Below, in pieces: positions 47,527 to 59,024 of a stretch of 64,000 nucleotides of DNA (positions are counted from its first letter, which is position 1; each line of letters opens with the position of its first letter). The translations under genes were made by a program, and so were the position numbers. The notes under the pieces are model-generated. The model worked only from the letters and a program-made list of their open reading frames with translations, did no database searches and was not told where the DNA came from. The stretch is taken from NCBI GenBank assembly GCA_033557835.1, contig JAWQRO010000064.1:1-64000 (forward strand), in the 5' to 3' direction. The DNA is from Helochares maculicollis. Lineage: Eukaryota > Arthropoda > Insecta > Coleoptera > Hydrophilidae.

Positions 47527-48585
47527 ATGGGTGGTTCGAAATTAATGCTATTCATAGCTTCCCATCGTGGCCAGTTCATTTATACTTAAAGGTATTTTTA
47601 CTTTACTAAACAAAATTTTTGTCTAGTGGTTATAAATTTGCATGCATTACTGTAGGAAGAATTTAAAATCATTACTTAGCTATTTTAATTTTAGAAATAA
47701 CAATTCCACTAGAAGATATACTAGGCAAATTCGATCCCCTGAAAATAATTCCAGACGTCCGGTTAAACTTTGACAAGCTGAAATATCCTGAAATGGCTCG
47801 CTAAGTTCACCGTCGATAAGGAAACAATACTATTACAATTTTCTGAACAATTTTTGTTCTAGAGGTGTTTGAAGTGAAAAAAATTCGTGTTGGCGGTTTT
47901 AAGGATTGTGAAATTTACCTTGGACTCTCTTATACCATTCTTACAGACGTGCAAATTAATTTAGATTGCAAAGACATCTTCATTTCATCGAATTACAGTG
48001 CTAAAATGGCGCTCTTGGATATGGTACGAACAAATTACGATACAGATAATGGTGATATGGGATAAGAGATATTAAATTACAAAAGCAAATTATAGAATGA
48101 AATAAAATACTAATTATAGAAGAAGATATTTTATAAATTATATTTTAGATTGTCGTTAATAAATGATTCTTTGAAATCTAATGTAGACATAATTACTGAT
48201 TGGCAATGATGTCCCGATTACAATTGTGCTTAAATCATTAGGTATAAAAACATTTACAAAGTTGAATCAGTTCCATATAGGAAATTCACGCTTTTATCAT
48301 TGAAATGCTTTCATGTATTTACGTCTTATCAATTTACTGAATAGTGACACAGATTTTATGTTTTATATGCATCTAACAGGCTTTACAGGAGATGACGAAT
48401 TTTCTCAAATGATTGCGGATAAAATTTCTGATGTGCTGCATCATCTGTTAAATGAAATAATATTCCAGGGTATTTTGCCAAATTTAGTACTAAACTACGG
48501 GCACAACATCCTAAACTTCATATTTAAAGTAATTGATCTAACTGCAGATAAAATAGAAGAAATTATAAATTGTATATTAGGTTAA
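47527..48585 (+). pseudogene. T5: TULIP-like pseudogene, first-unit copy
   Basis: Same exon layout as the intact T5b, but with several independent lesions: (i) a 2-bp deletion in the signal-peptide exon near 47560 shifts the frame to a stop; (ii) the donor after exon 2 reads CGCTAAGT (47801 region) instead of CGGTAAGT; (iii) a 2-bp deletion at the start of exon 3 (47863 region) shifts frame; (iv) the donor after exon 3 is changed (gggataag for aggtatgag, near 48057); (v) exon 4 is rearranged and truncated near 48250. The terminal exon (LTGFTGDDEFSQMIADKISD) remains open. Clear loss of function in this unit. Confidence 0.9.
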
Positions 48586-49289
48586 ATACACCCGATTGAT
48601 ATTCTAATAAATTTTTACCGTCATACCTGTCTTGAATGGAAATACTCTAGTATATTTTTACATATCCTTTTCCTGATAATCCATTTATAAGGAAGTCTGT
48701 TATTCAATCAGTCACACAGGTAAAGAAATAATGGGGCCGAGCCTCATACCGTAGAAAATGTACAAGAAATGTACAAGGTATAGATTATTGTCTTGAATAT
48801 TATCATAATATATAATAATAAAATCTTTGATATTGAGCTGCTCAAGTGTTACTGATAGTTTACTTATTTATAATACCTAATCCCAGGAGGGTAGGCTACA
48901 GCTCTATAGGAAATACGATAACGCTTTCTATATTGAATATTAATTAAAGTAATATTCAATGTGATATATTTATCAAAATCAAATATGCGCTGATAAAGTC
49001 TCTCTTCTGGGTTTCTGTTCTTAGTTCCCTTTGAAAGATTTCACAAGTTTTGTTGTTTTTAGTTTTACATTATAGCTTGGTTTTCATCCATTATAAGATT
49101 TTATCTGTATTTTTGCTATCGTTGAGTTTATTAATGAAACTTTGAAGCTTTCGCATATTCTATTTGGGTCACAACTAGCGAAATTCTATTTGTAGTGAGT
49201 AGTAGTGTTGTTGCTTTCGTTTGGTTGTTCTTTTTTTTCATCGCACTTAAACTTTGATTATGACGAGACTATGATCTTTTATTGCATGT

Positions 49290-49970
49290 GCTCCAAGATA
49301 TGCCTCGGTTGCCTTGATCGCATCGAGGTACTTCGTAACTATTAAGACTTAGTCAATTTGGTTCCTAATGATATCTTCTCTGTGGAGACTCCCATGTGGA
49401 GACACTTCATTCATGTAATTTAAATAAGGTGTTGGCAACAACATTATTTTGCTTTTGAAAAAACTGCTGCAAACTTCAGTTTTCCATAACGAGTCTGTAT
49501 CTTAGTCCATAGTTCCAATAACTTCCTCCATCTTGCCTTTACCTAATGAGGCAGTAAAGTCACCGCTTTGATTTGTACTCTCTTTGTTCTTTGTGATGTC
49601 TAGAGCTTCTTGAACTTAACTATGGAATTATTGCTTCTTCTGCCCTTCTTTTTAAAATTGGAGCAAATATAAACTATGTTTAGTGGACCCTAGATTATTT
49701 TTACTCATATCATAATCACTCTTTCTGAGATAGAGATGACGCTGTACACCAATAGGGAAAAGTTCTTGTAAACCATTCCGTCCCAGTGTAATGACGTTTT
49801 AACCAGAATTATTTATGCCCATTTATTTGCATTTCTTGCTAGTTTGGCCGTCTGATGTTTCCTAATTCAATCACGTTGACTTATGCCCGATGCATTTCTT
49901 AAAGTAGATTTTAGATATTCCTCCCTTCATACACTGATTAAATATTCCATGTGCCGATTTTTCCCTGCAA
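49290..49970 (-). mobile_element. Decayed LINE endonuclease domain, unit 2 copy
   Basis: Duplicate of the endonuclease remnant at 39090-39760, with the same order of motifs (KIGTWNV region near 49940-49970, GDFNA-like region near 49545). Further mutated independently. Confidence 0.65.
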
Positions 49971-50492
49971 ATTTTATTCAAAATCGTTCATCCTGACTGA
50001 GGAACTAGACATCGGATTTTGTTGGACTAAGTCATGTTGACACTATCCTTGAGAATCTTTAACGCAATAGTTTTTCGTTGCTTTTTGTACCCTCCCTCCG
50101 TTGCGGCTTCTTGTGCAATCATCTAGAAATGATTTTTAGTACCAAGAACAAGGAGATGTTCTTGCTCTGCGTTAAATGTCTTAAATTGCGGTTAAGACTT
50201 CTCGGTATAGCGCAACCATTTAAGACTGTACAATGTCCAGTGGTCGTACATGTCCCAAAGGTTGAGACGGATCTACTATTACCCTATAATAGCAATTTTG
50301 CAACTTTCATCACTCCAGGTCAAATGTGAAGATAAACATGAAAATATGTACGTGAAGAAAAACACAAAAACGCATTGCCTTATAGAATGAGTAAGTAAAA
50401 ACTAAGCTTAGAGATAGGTGAGTTTTAACATCGAGGTTATAGTATTAATTTGCCATCGCTTATTATTAAATTAGGGTGCATCATCTAATTAC

Positions 50493-51131
50493 CTTAAAAT
50501 ATTCAAAAGGAGTGAGGAATTTTGTCAGCTTTACTTTTATAGGCTGGTTAAGATCAATGTCGACATCTGCATTTAGTGGTATGGTGAAATTTTCAAATCC
50601 AATTTTCAATAGTCCTGCATTATCAATATGGAACACTTCTTTGAAAATTTTCAGAGTTAATCGATATTGTTTCGCATATTATTTCCATTCGTTTCAGTAA
50701 TGAATTTTATAGTAAACTTTGAATTTTTTTATTGTAATGATATGTTGACTTTACTGAATCCTTCAATCCACATGTTTTTCAACTCTATTACTCCTCTACA
50801 AATAAAAACTTGATCTAAATGAGAGACACATATACCACAAATTCAATATTTACGAGATGAAGTCGTTTTTCCCTATTAATTTCTCCAAGTCAAATGAAAG
50901 ATCAGGTAGTATCATAATAGGGTCGTATTTTCCCAATATGGATTCCAATGAAATATCTGAAAACGAACAGTTTTTTCATGAGTTCAATATATCATGTAAT
51001 AGGTATTAATATGGGCGACATTTTATCGCAACACATTATGTAGAAATATAATTGAAGAATAATTATACCCTACCTTGGCAATGAATATTTCTTCCAAAAA
51101 ATAGGAAGAGCAAAATCATTACGATAAACAT
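50493..51131 (-). pseudogene. T2b: TULIP-like pseudogene lacking its last exon
   Basis: Exons 51074-51131 and 50854-50956 are identical to those of T2. Exon 3 (50493-50795) carries a 10-bp deletion near 50680 (after 'gtttcgcat') that shifts the frame in the middle of the protein. The terminal exon is absent: the duplication boundary lies within the last intron, so the sequence beyond is the end of T5 instead. The gene can encode only a truncated protein. Confidence 0.88.
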
Positions 51132-51239
51132 CTTAAGCCTTTACTTCACACATGAAGAATGACTATCTAATTCAATGGATAAGTTTTTTGGGAACGTATT
51201 TTTTATTTAATCAAGATAAAAACATATGAAGTCAATACA

Positions 51240-52018
51240 TTAAATATTCAATTTATTAATTTTAAATAAAGAGATAATTGCGTCCACAAGCATCTGAGCT
51301 ATTTTAACGTCGTCAATTTTAAGCCCTTTTAAGAATGATCTTGCAAGGTCTGTTAAAATCTCTGATATTATTTGAGAAAGCGCATCATTGTTCAATAGGC
51401 CGGTAGTTTTTATCTGAAAGAAAAATGAAAAAAAGTATCAACATGTAATATTAGCATTTGTTCATTTAGCAATAATCTGGTAGGTTGGTTACTACGAAGT
51501 AATCCCACGGAAGCTTAAATCCATCCACTCTTATCTCAAGTGGTTTGGTTGGCGAAGTTCCAACCGTTGCACCCACTGTAATCTTGAAATTTTCAAACCC
51601 AATCCTGTTTTATGAGAAAAAATAAACAACCATACTAATTTACTTAAGATTAAATTAAAAATAGTCGATTCTTGTGTAGCTTACTTGAATAGTCCAACGC
51701 CTTTTAAATTTATTGACTCCATAATCACAATATCTAACACATATTGCTTTGAGTAAAAATTGATATCATTCCTCGATCCAAATGTGATTGAATTCTAAAT
51801 AGCCCATAAAAATTGTTGAAGCTTAGGATTTAGGTACTGTTACAAATAAATTGTCTGTGCTATTTTGGACTTACTTCAAGTATTTGTTTTCTCCCAAATA
51901 ATTTTCTAATTGAAAACCTAAGTCTTGTAGGATCATAAACGGATCATAGCTGCCCAAAAATTGTTCCAATGAAAAATCTAAAGTAAAACGAGCTAAACCA
52001 AAAAAAATTCACTTCCAT
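51240..52018 (-). pseudogene. T3b: TULIP-like pseudogene with exon deletions
   Basis: The last exon (51240-51413) is nearly identical to that of T3. The third exon has lost about 95 bp, so the WIEGFSK...TTAADGTE region is missing, and most of exon 1 and all of intron 1 are deleted near 51990-52010: the codons after the ATG run into the exon-2 flank. The protein would lack its signal peptide cleavage region and much of the beta domain. Confidence 0.87.
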
Positions 52019-52268
52019 TTTTGAAAGTTTACTGAACAAGAGGTACTTCACTTAGAATACTGTGAAACACAAATCATAAGTAGATAAGTTATTTCTTGAA
52101 ATCGATATCGATCTGTAGATATTTTTTAGGCGACAGCTCAATTCATTAACATGATTTAATCATTTTATGAAATAAGCCAGAGAATATTTTTATCAATCAA
52201 GAGTTTTTATTCAATATTGAATCCAAAGGCATTTGTACAAAGTGCATGTTTAACACTGAAACTTAAAA

Positions 52269-55200
52269 ATGGAATTTCTTAAAATTATTTATTTTTTAAT
52301 TCTACCGGCAATTGCAACTTCTGTCATCATTAAAGGTAAGCATTTATACATATTAAATGTAAAACTTATATTGAACATTTTAAGGAACTTTGGTTCGAAA
52401 CCAATTTACCAATATTACTTTTAATTTATGTGCATGATTTTCTATTGTTACCATATACTAGTGCTCTAGGTATATCCTTATTAACTTAAGCTCGGTCTCC
52501 CTAATTTCTTCAACATCTTGCATCGCAGCGTCTACCCATTTTGTACATGAACGTCATTTTTTACGGTTCTTTCAACTAAACCAAGTAAAGTGTTAGTATT
52601 ATTAAAGTATAGTTAATTGAAACAATTTGACTTCATGATTTTGATAGATCTTCACGTTTGAAAAATTGTCGATTTAGTTTGATCGGTTTTGACATCTTGT
52701 TTGTGTATTGAGTTTTTATGTACTCGATTGCGCATAGACTGTGCTGGAGTAATGAAGTTTGGCATAGGGCTATTATAGGAAAATGGCAAATCTCTATTGA
52801 GATTTGGGACTTTTAAAATTACGTGCAGTTCCACTTAATCTAAATAGTTTTTAAATATTTTTCAACTACGCTAATCGTTAACATGGAGCTATCTAATTGA
52901 AATTGTTTACCCATTCTAAAAAATGTTAAGATTATTAGTTAGAATTGTTTACCCACTCTAAAAACTATTCAAAATTAGATTATACAAAATACTTATATAA
53001 TCGGAGCACTGGCAGTGTTTTAACTTTGAAAGCTCCATTTTCAGAAGCTCGCAGATTCTAAAATTTTAAATATCTTAGTATAAACCTACTTTCATATCCC
53101 GAAAAATGGTTCTATTCTTGAAATTCAGTGGCTGTTTCTCTTTGAATTTCAAAATGTACCTATAATGGTAGTCTATTTGGACTACTTTAATTCTCTAGCG
53201 GTTAAAAATGTTTCTGCTAAACGGAAATAAAAACTTGATATGGCAACCACTCACAATTTCTAAACGGAACGTTTTTAATGCAGAAATACTTCATTTCTTC
53301 ATTTTAGAGCTTTTAATTTAATTCGTACACTTAGACTTTGTAAATGTCATTGATTATCTATTCTTAAGCATTTGTAGTCTCCGTTTTTTAATTTTGATAT
53401 CTTGAATGTTTCATCTTGAATGATTGATTTCGAATTGTATTGTTTGAAATATTAATTATAATACTTTATTTTATGTTTCATCCACAATCCTTGACTGCAA
53501 ACCTCATTTATTATTTTACTTTGTTCTATTTTCTTTAACATTTCAAACATGATCCGATATTCATGTAGTAATCCTGAGTTAATACATATTAAAGTGAATT
53601 CTTTAAACGTTTCGCTCTAAATTTGGGATTTTGATTTTATCAGTTGGATATTTTTTCATATCTTATCATGAACCGTTTACTTTTAAATCTGATATTTAGG
53701 ATTAATCATATCTTTAGTGTTGTTTTCGATTTTTATTATTTTGTACTCTTAGACTTCTAGTCTTCATAATTAAAATACTGAATTTCGATTTAGAATGTTT
53801 AAGATTTTGTAATCATGAATTCTTCTAAAAACCCTCTTAATTTTCTGTTTTTACTTCGTGACTTATTGATATTTTATTATGAACATCTGATTCACGGTGA
53901 CACTTTTTATCTTGCCAAGTATCTCTCTTACATCTCTTTAAATATCGTGGTTGTTTTCTACTTTCATTTGCTTTGCAAATCAATCTATTGACCCTTCTTG
54001 CTATGTGTCCAAGCTATTACCATTTTAGTGACTTTCTTCTATTAGTAAGCACTTTAATGCTCTCTCTTATCCAGGCAATTCTATTTCTGCCTCACTTTGT
54101 TATGCCTACCATGCTTCTTTTCATATGTCTATGGATAATTAGAAGCTTCTGTAAGTAAACATAATCATCAACTTGTTCCAATGTTTCTCCACATATAGCG
54201 ATGCCTATAGAAGATGTAAGTTTATTGAACATCACTTTTGTCTTTGAATGATTTTTTTATAAGCCTATTTTTACCAGGCAACATATAATTCTTCATTTAG
54301 ATTTTGCAACTAGTTTAGACTATTCTCAATGAAGACATGACATCTGCGAACCGAAGATTCTTGAATCTCTTACCATTGCTCTTTAGTTCCTTACGTTTCT
54401 AGTTTAAATTGCTGACAGCCAATGTGGCTGTGTCTTAAGAAAGATCCAGTCTGTTTGACGTACATCTTTTGCTGATGCTTTTGCTTTTGATTCCTCACAT
54501 ATGTTGTTGAGAATTTCCATAAAGCCCTTGATTTGCTAGGGCTTACTTTATTGCCGCAGAAAGGATCGAGAGAATTGCCTTTTCAATTAAGTTCTCCATA
54601 ATTAATCAGTTCTCGATACAATATTTGAGCAATACCTTTACCATGTTGATTTTAATTTTAGAAATAACACTGCCATTAAAGGACATCCTCGGCAAATATG
54701 ATCCTATCAAAATAATGCCGGATGTAGGCCTAAATGTTGATAAGTTAAAAAGTCCTGACATGGCCCGGTAAGTATTTTTGTTCAATTTTATTTGTCGCCG
54801 CAATATTCTTCAAAATTTTCTTTGTTGCAGAGGAGTTAAGGAAGTAAAAGTAGTTCGAGTTGGTGGCTTTAGCGATTGTGTTCTTAACGTAGCCATATCT
54901 GCCACCATGTTTACTGATTTGCAATTAGGTTTAACGTGTAAGGAAGTCTACATTTCGTCTGATTACACCGCGAAAATGGTGCGTCTTGATATGGTTCGTA
55001 CTAGCAACCAAGGAGATGAAAGCAAAATGAAGTAAATATTCTACATTTAATAACTAGCGCACATGATTGTAATTTTTGAAAATACTGCCAATGCACTTAT
55101 TATTTTGTTTTTTCAAAGCTTCTTAGCAATAAACTGAGTTCTTTTAAATCATTATGCTTGAAAAATGCATTGTCTCTAGTTTTTCAAAATAATATGTCGT

Positions 55201-55662
55201 AATTTTCAATCTGGTAAAAATAACCCATTTCTTTTAGTTTGGCAATTAAGGACATCTTAGTGAAAACAAATGTAGACATTAAAATAACATCATTCACCGA
55301 TCCTGTCAAAATTAAAATTAATCAATTCGAAATGGAAATTTCAGGTTGTGAGGTAGGTTAACATTCTTTACAATTGAGTTGGATTGATATAATTGTTTCA
55401 CATACTAAATACATATAATTGAAACACCACTTTTGGTATTTTGCAGATGGTCTTAGGATTTCCTGCTGATGATGAATTATCTCAACTAGTAGCCGATAAT
55501 ATTGCCGATGTTATATATTACTTGTTAAATGAAATAATTTTCAAGGATATTCTTCCAGATGTTGTTATTAACTATGCGCCTACAATTTTGAACTTCTTAT
55601 TCAAAATACTAAATATTACTGGAAATACAGTATCTGACTTAATGAATAGTCTACTTTCTTAA
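52269..55662 (+). CDS. T4b: secreted TULIP-like protein, intact second-unit copy
   Basis: Exons: 52269-52335, 54662-54767, 54831-55031, 55238-55352, 55447-55662; 234 residues, same phases as T4. Signal peptide MEFLKIIYFLILPAIATSVI, then EITLPLKDILGKYDPIKIMP, VKVVRVGGFSDCVLNVAISA, ILVKTNVDIKITSFTDPVKI and MVLGFPADDELSQLVADNIA. It differs from T4 by several replacements (for example VMQVK to VKEVK, an Ile to Thr, a Leu to Arg) and by loss of one Thr codon at the start of the last exon. All splice sites are intact. Poly(A) signals at 55772-55777 and 55782-55787. Confidence 0.87.
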
Positions 55663-57354
55663 GCGTGGTTCTTGAAAAAGTTTTGATCATATAATTTTAG
55701 AAATAACAATTTATTTACTTTTAATAAGAGCACCTAATTTTTGCAATTCCAAATTGTAAAACAAAATTGTAAATAAATGTTAATAAAATGAAATAGTTTA
55801 GTCTGTTTTTACCACTCGAGACCAATACCTAGTCAAATAGTAATTTATGTATAAACTAGCAATTGCTGATAGTTTCTTAAACATGATTTTTCGATATTTT
55901 TATGATAGTGCCGGCTAAAATGTGAATGAACAAGAAACTCAAGACGTTTATTTTTGATGTTTTCGCTAATTGTAACGATTCTCAAATAATATAATATTTA
56001 GAGTTGTTGTGAACTTAACTAAAAACAACCGTTTGAGTTTCTTTATATCCTTTATTATCGACATTACCTTGTAGTACTGCAATTATTATAATTTATATAT
56101 TAATTAATTTACTATAACTTTTTAGTTAAGTCAACTAAAAGATGATTATTTGCGAGTTCACAAACAATATTCTCTGAATTTTCTGACAAGTAAAAAGTGT
56201 GCCAACAGTGAAATGCAAGCAATACGTCGACTATTGCTCACATTTACTTTAAGTAATAGATATGTTCATTTAAACAGATATTCTGACGATAACGATGAAT
56301 CAAATACATTTGCTACCTTATTACTTGTAACTTGATGTATTTGTAGAGATTATGTGAGGTATGTGAAGAATGGAAGATATTATTTGAATACTTTAAATGA
56401 TCAAATCTTCTACTCAATTTTGATTTCCTTCCACTTATAGATTAGCCGGAATGTTCTGCTAGAAGGATGAATTCTGTTCATTTAATTAGATAAAATATTT
56501 AGTACTTTGGTATTTGGTGTTGGTTACTTGTATTGAAATAGTTGATAGTATTGCTTCGTTCTTTCTGAGAAAATCATGTAGTAATTCTGGTCCTACTATA
56601 GTCAATACTATTTTCGGTCATTAACATGTACGGTTCAAGTCGACATATGTGCGGCATGACAGAAATTAAGATATCGATATCCTTATTGAATCATCCCTTT
56701 AAAAGGGTTTGCAAATATATACTCCTTTGATTTTAATTAAATATAATTGGTTTCTCTTTGCTAGCATCAGCAGAGCCAGAAATACTTACATTGCCGTTAA
56801 AAATAAATTTTCATCGCACATTTACAATCTTTTTATATTAAATATTAATAAACATGCAAATATGGATTTTTTAATTTGGAACGAATATTCAAAAAAATTA
56901 AACTTTATGTCTATTTAATTTTTAGATTTCTACATATATGAGTCCGTTACAGACTCTCACACATTTTCATCCTTTTAGAAACGACATTTCTGAAATTGTT
57001 TCTTTATTTTGTATAACGGCAATATGTTTGCGGTTTGTGCTTGCGATCCTTTCACTTGATTTATACAAAAATATCACAAACAAAAGCTTAAGCAAATAAT
57101 TTATTACTTTCAATGTTTTGCTACAAATGATAGTTGATACAAAACGATTATTATTAAAATTGTTTGTGCTTAGATAAAAATCTTAAGGTATTAAAACAAA
57201 TAGCGCAATATCTTCTAGATACGTTAGACATTGTTTTCTATTCCAATAGAGCTTTGTTTATAATCAAGATCGATCACCTTAAATCATTTTATTGATGCGA
57301 CATTTTTAACTTTGTTTTTTATTAATCGAATTTACTCACGCTTAGACAATAAAG
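55663..57354. other. Intergenic sequence between T4b and T5b
   Basis: Duplicate of 45921-47526. No coding region recognised. Confidence 0.6.
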
Positions 57355-58417
57355 ATGGGTGGTTTGAAATTAATGCTATTCATAACTTTTCCCATCTTGG
57401 CCAGTTCATTTATTCTTAAAGGTAATTATTTATTTTACTAAACAAAATTTTTGTCTAGTGGTTATAAATTTGCATGCATTACTGTAGGAAGAATCATTAC
57501 TTAGCTGTTTTAATTTTAGAAATAATAATTCCACTAGAAGACATACTAGGCAAATTCGATCCCCTGAAAATAATTCCAGACGTCCGGTTAAACTTTGATA
57601 AGCTGAAATATCCTGAAATGGCTCGGTAAGTTCACCGTCGATAAGGGAACAATACTATTACAATTTTCTGAACAATTTTTGTTCTAGAGGTGTGTTTGAA
57701 GTGAAAAAAATTCGCGTGGGCGGTTTTAAAGATTGTGAAATTTATCTTGGAATCTCTTACACCATTCTTACGGACTTGCAAATTAATTTAGATTGCAAAG
57801 AAATCTTCATTTCATCAAATTACAGTGCTAAAATGGCGCTCTTGGATATGGTACGAACAAGTTACGATGGAGATAATGGTGATATGAGGTATGAGACATT
57901 AAATTACAAAAGCAAGTTATAGAACGAAATAAGCTACTAATTGTAGAAGAAAATACTTTACAAATCACATTTTAGATTGTCATTAATAAATGGTTCTTTG
58001 AAATCAAACGTAGACATCATTCTGATTGGCAATGATGTCCCGATTAAAATTGTGCTTAATTCATTTGGTATAAAAACTGAAGCTACCAAGGTACATTCAC
58101 AAAGTTGAATCATTTCCATATAGAAATGTCACGTTTTTATCATCGAAATGTTTTCATGTATTTTCGTCTTATTAATTTACACTGATTTTATGTTTTAGAT
58201 GCGTCTAACAGGCTTTACAGGAGATGACGAATTTTCTCAAATGATTGCGGATGAAATTTCTGATGTGCTACATCAGCTACTTAATGATATAATATTCCAG
58301 GATATTTTGCCAAATTTAGTACTAAACTACGGGCACAACATCCTAAACTTCATATTTAAAATAGTTGATCTAACTGCAGATAAACTAGAAGAAATTATAA
58401 ATGGTATATTAGGTTGA
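57355..58417 (+). CDS. T5b: secreted TULIP-like protein, intact second-unit copy
   Basis: Exons: 57355-57421, 57520-57625, 57688-57888, 57976-58090, 58199-58417; 235 residues. Exon lengths equal those of T4 (67, 106, 201, 115, 219), so T4 and T5 are themselves older duplicates. Signal peptide MGGLKLMLFITFPILASSFI, then EIIIPLEDILGKFDPLKIIP, VKKIRVGGFKDCEIYLGISY, LDCKEIFISSNYSAKMALLD, SNVDIILIGNDVPIKIVL and MRLTGFTGDDEFSQMIADEI, ending EEIINGILG. All donors and acceptors fit GT-AG. Poly(A) signal at 58438-58443. This is the only working T5 in the window, since T5 of unit 1 is broken. Confidence 0.88.
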
Positions 58418-58596
58418 ATGCACCTGATTGATATTCTAATAAATGTTTACCGTCATACCTGTCTTGAATAGAAATGGTATATTTTTACATATCCTTTTCC
58501 TGATAATCCATCCATTGGGAAATCTTTCATTCGATCACTTTCACACAGGTAAAGAAATAATGGGGCCGAGCCTCATACCGTAGAAAATGTACAAGG

Positions 58597-59024
58597 ATTT
58601 CTGAAAAAAATTATCAACATATCTAGTTTTCTTTCTTCATCAAATTAGAGGCTTGAATTTCTTGAATATTGAATAGATATAAGCTTACAGCTGAATTGTA
58701 ATTCTGGCTTGATTTATCAGTTCTATGTATTTATAAGCATGTATAAAAATTTCAGTGAGGGTATTTTAAAATAATTCATCACATACAAGTATAAATAAAC
58801 GCTGAAAATAATGCAACAAACAAATTTAAATTTTTTAAAATGTAAATAAGAATTGCGGCAGATTTAAATGATACAATGCGCAAGTGCGAATTTCATTTCC
58901 TTCTAGCTCTAGATAATAGAGCATTCTGTCTCTTTTCTGTTTGGGGCATGCTGTACCATAACCTCATTTTATGTCATCACGTGTATATTATATAGAATTG
59001 AACATTGCTTAAGTAAACGTTACG
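58597..59024. other. Region upstream of NOL10
   Basis: Lies between the end of the tandem duplication and the NOL10 start codon; must contain the NOL10 promoter. No motif claimed. Confidence 0.5.

Larger units (their letters stand above)
38613..48780. repeat. Tandem segmental duplication, unit 1 (10.2 kb)
   Basis: Unit 1 aligns collinearly with 48781-58596. Matching landmarks: 'ttattgtcttga' at 38618 and 48786; the LINE remnant; T2; T3; T4; T5; and the tail 'gggccgagcctcataccgta' at about 48733 and 58563. Divergence is roughly 8-15% by eye except for one identical block (40594-41238). Confidence 0.93.
48781..58596. repeat. Tandem segmental duplication, unit 2 (9.8 kb)
   Basis: Direct tandem copy of 38613-48780. 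The junction around 48766-48781 carries a short repeated filler (aaatgtacaag twice) before unit 2 starts. Unit 2 contains T2b (broken), T3b (broken), T4b (intact) and T5b (intact). Confidence 0.92.
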
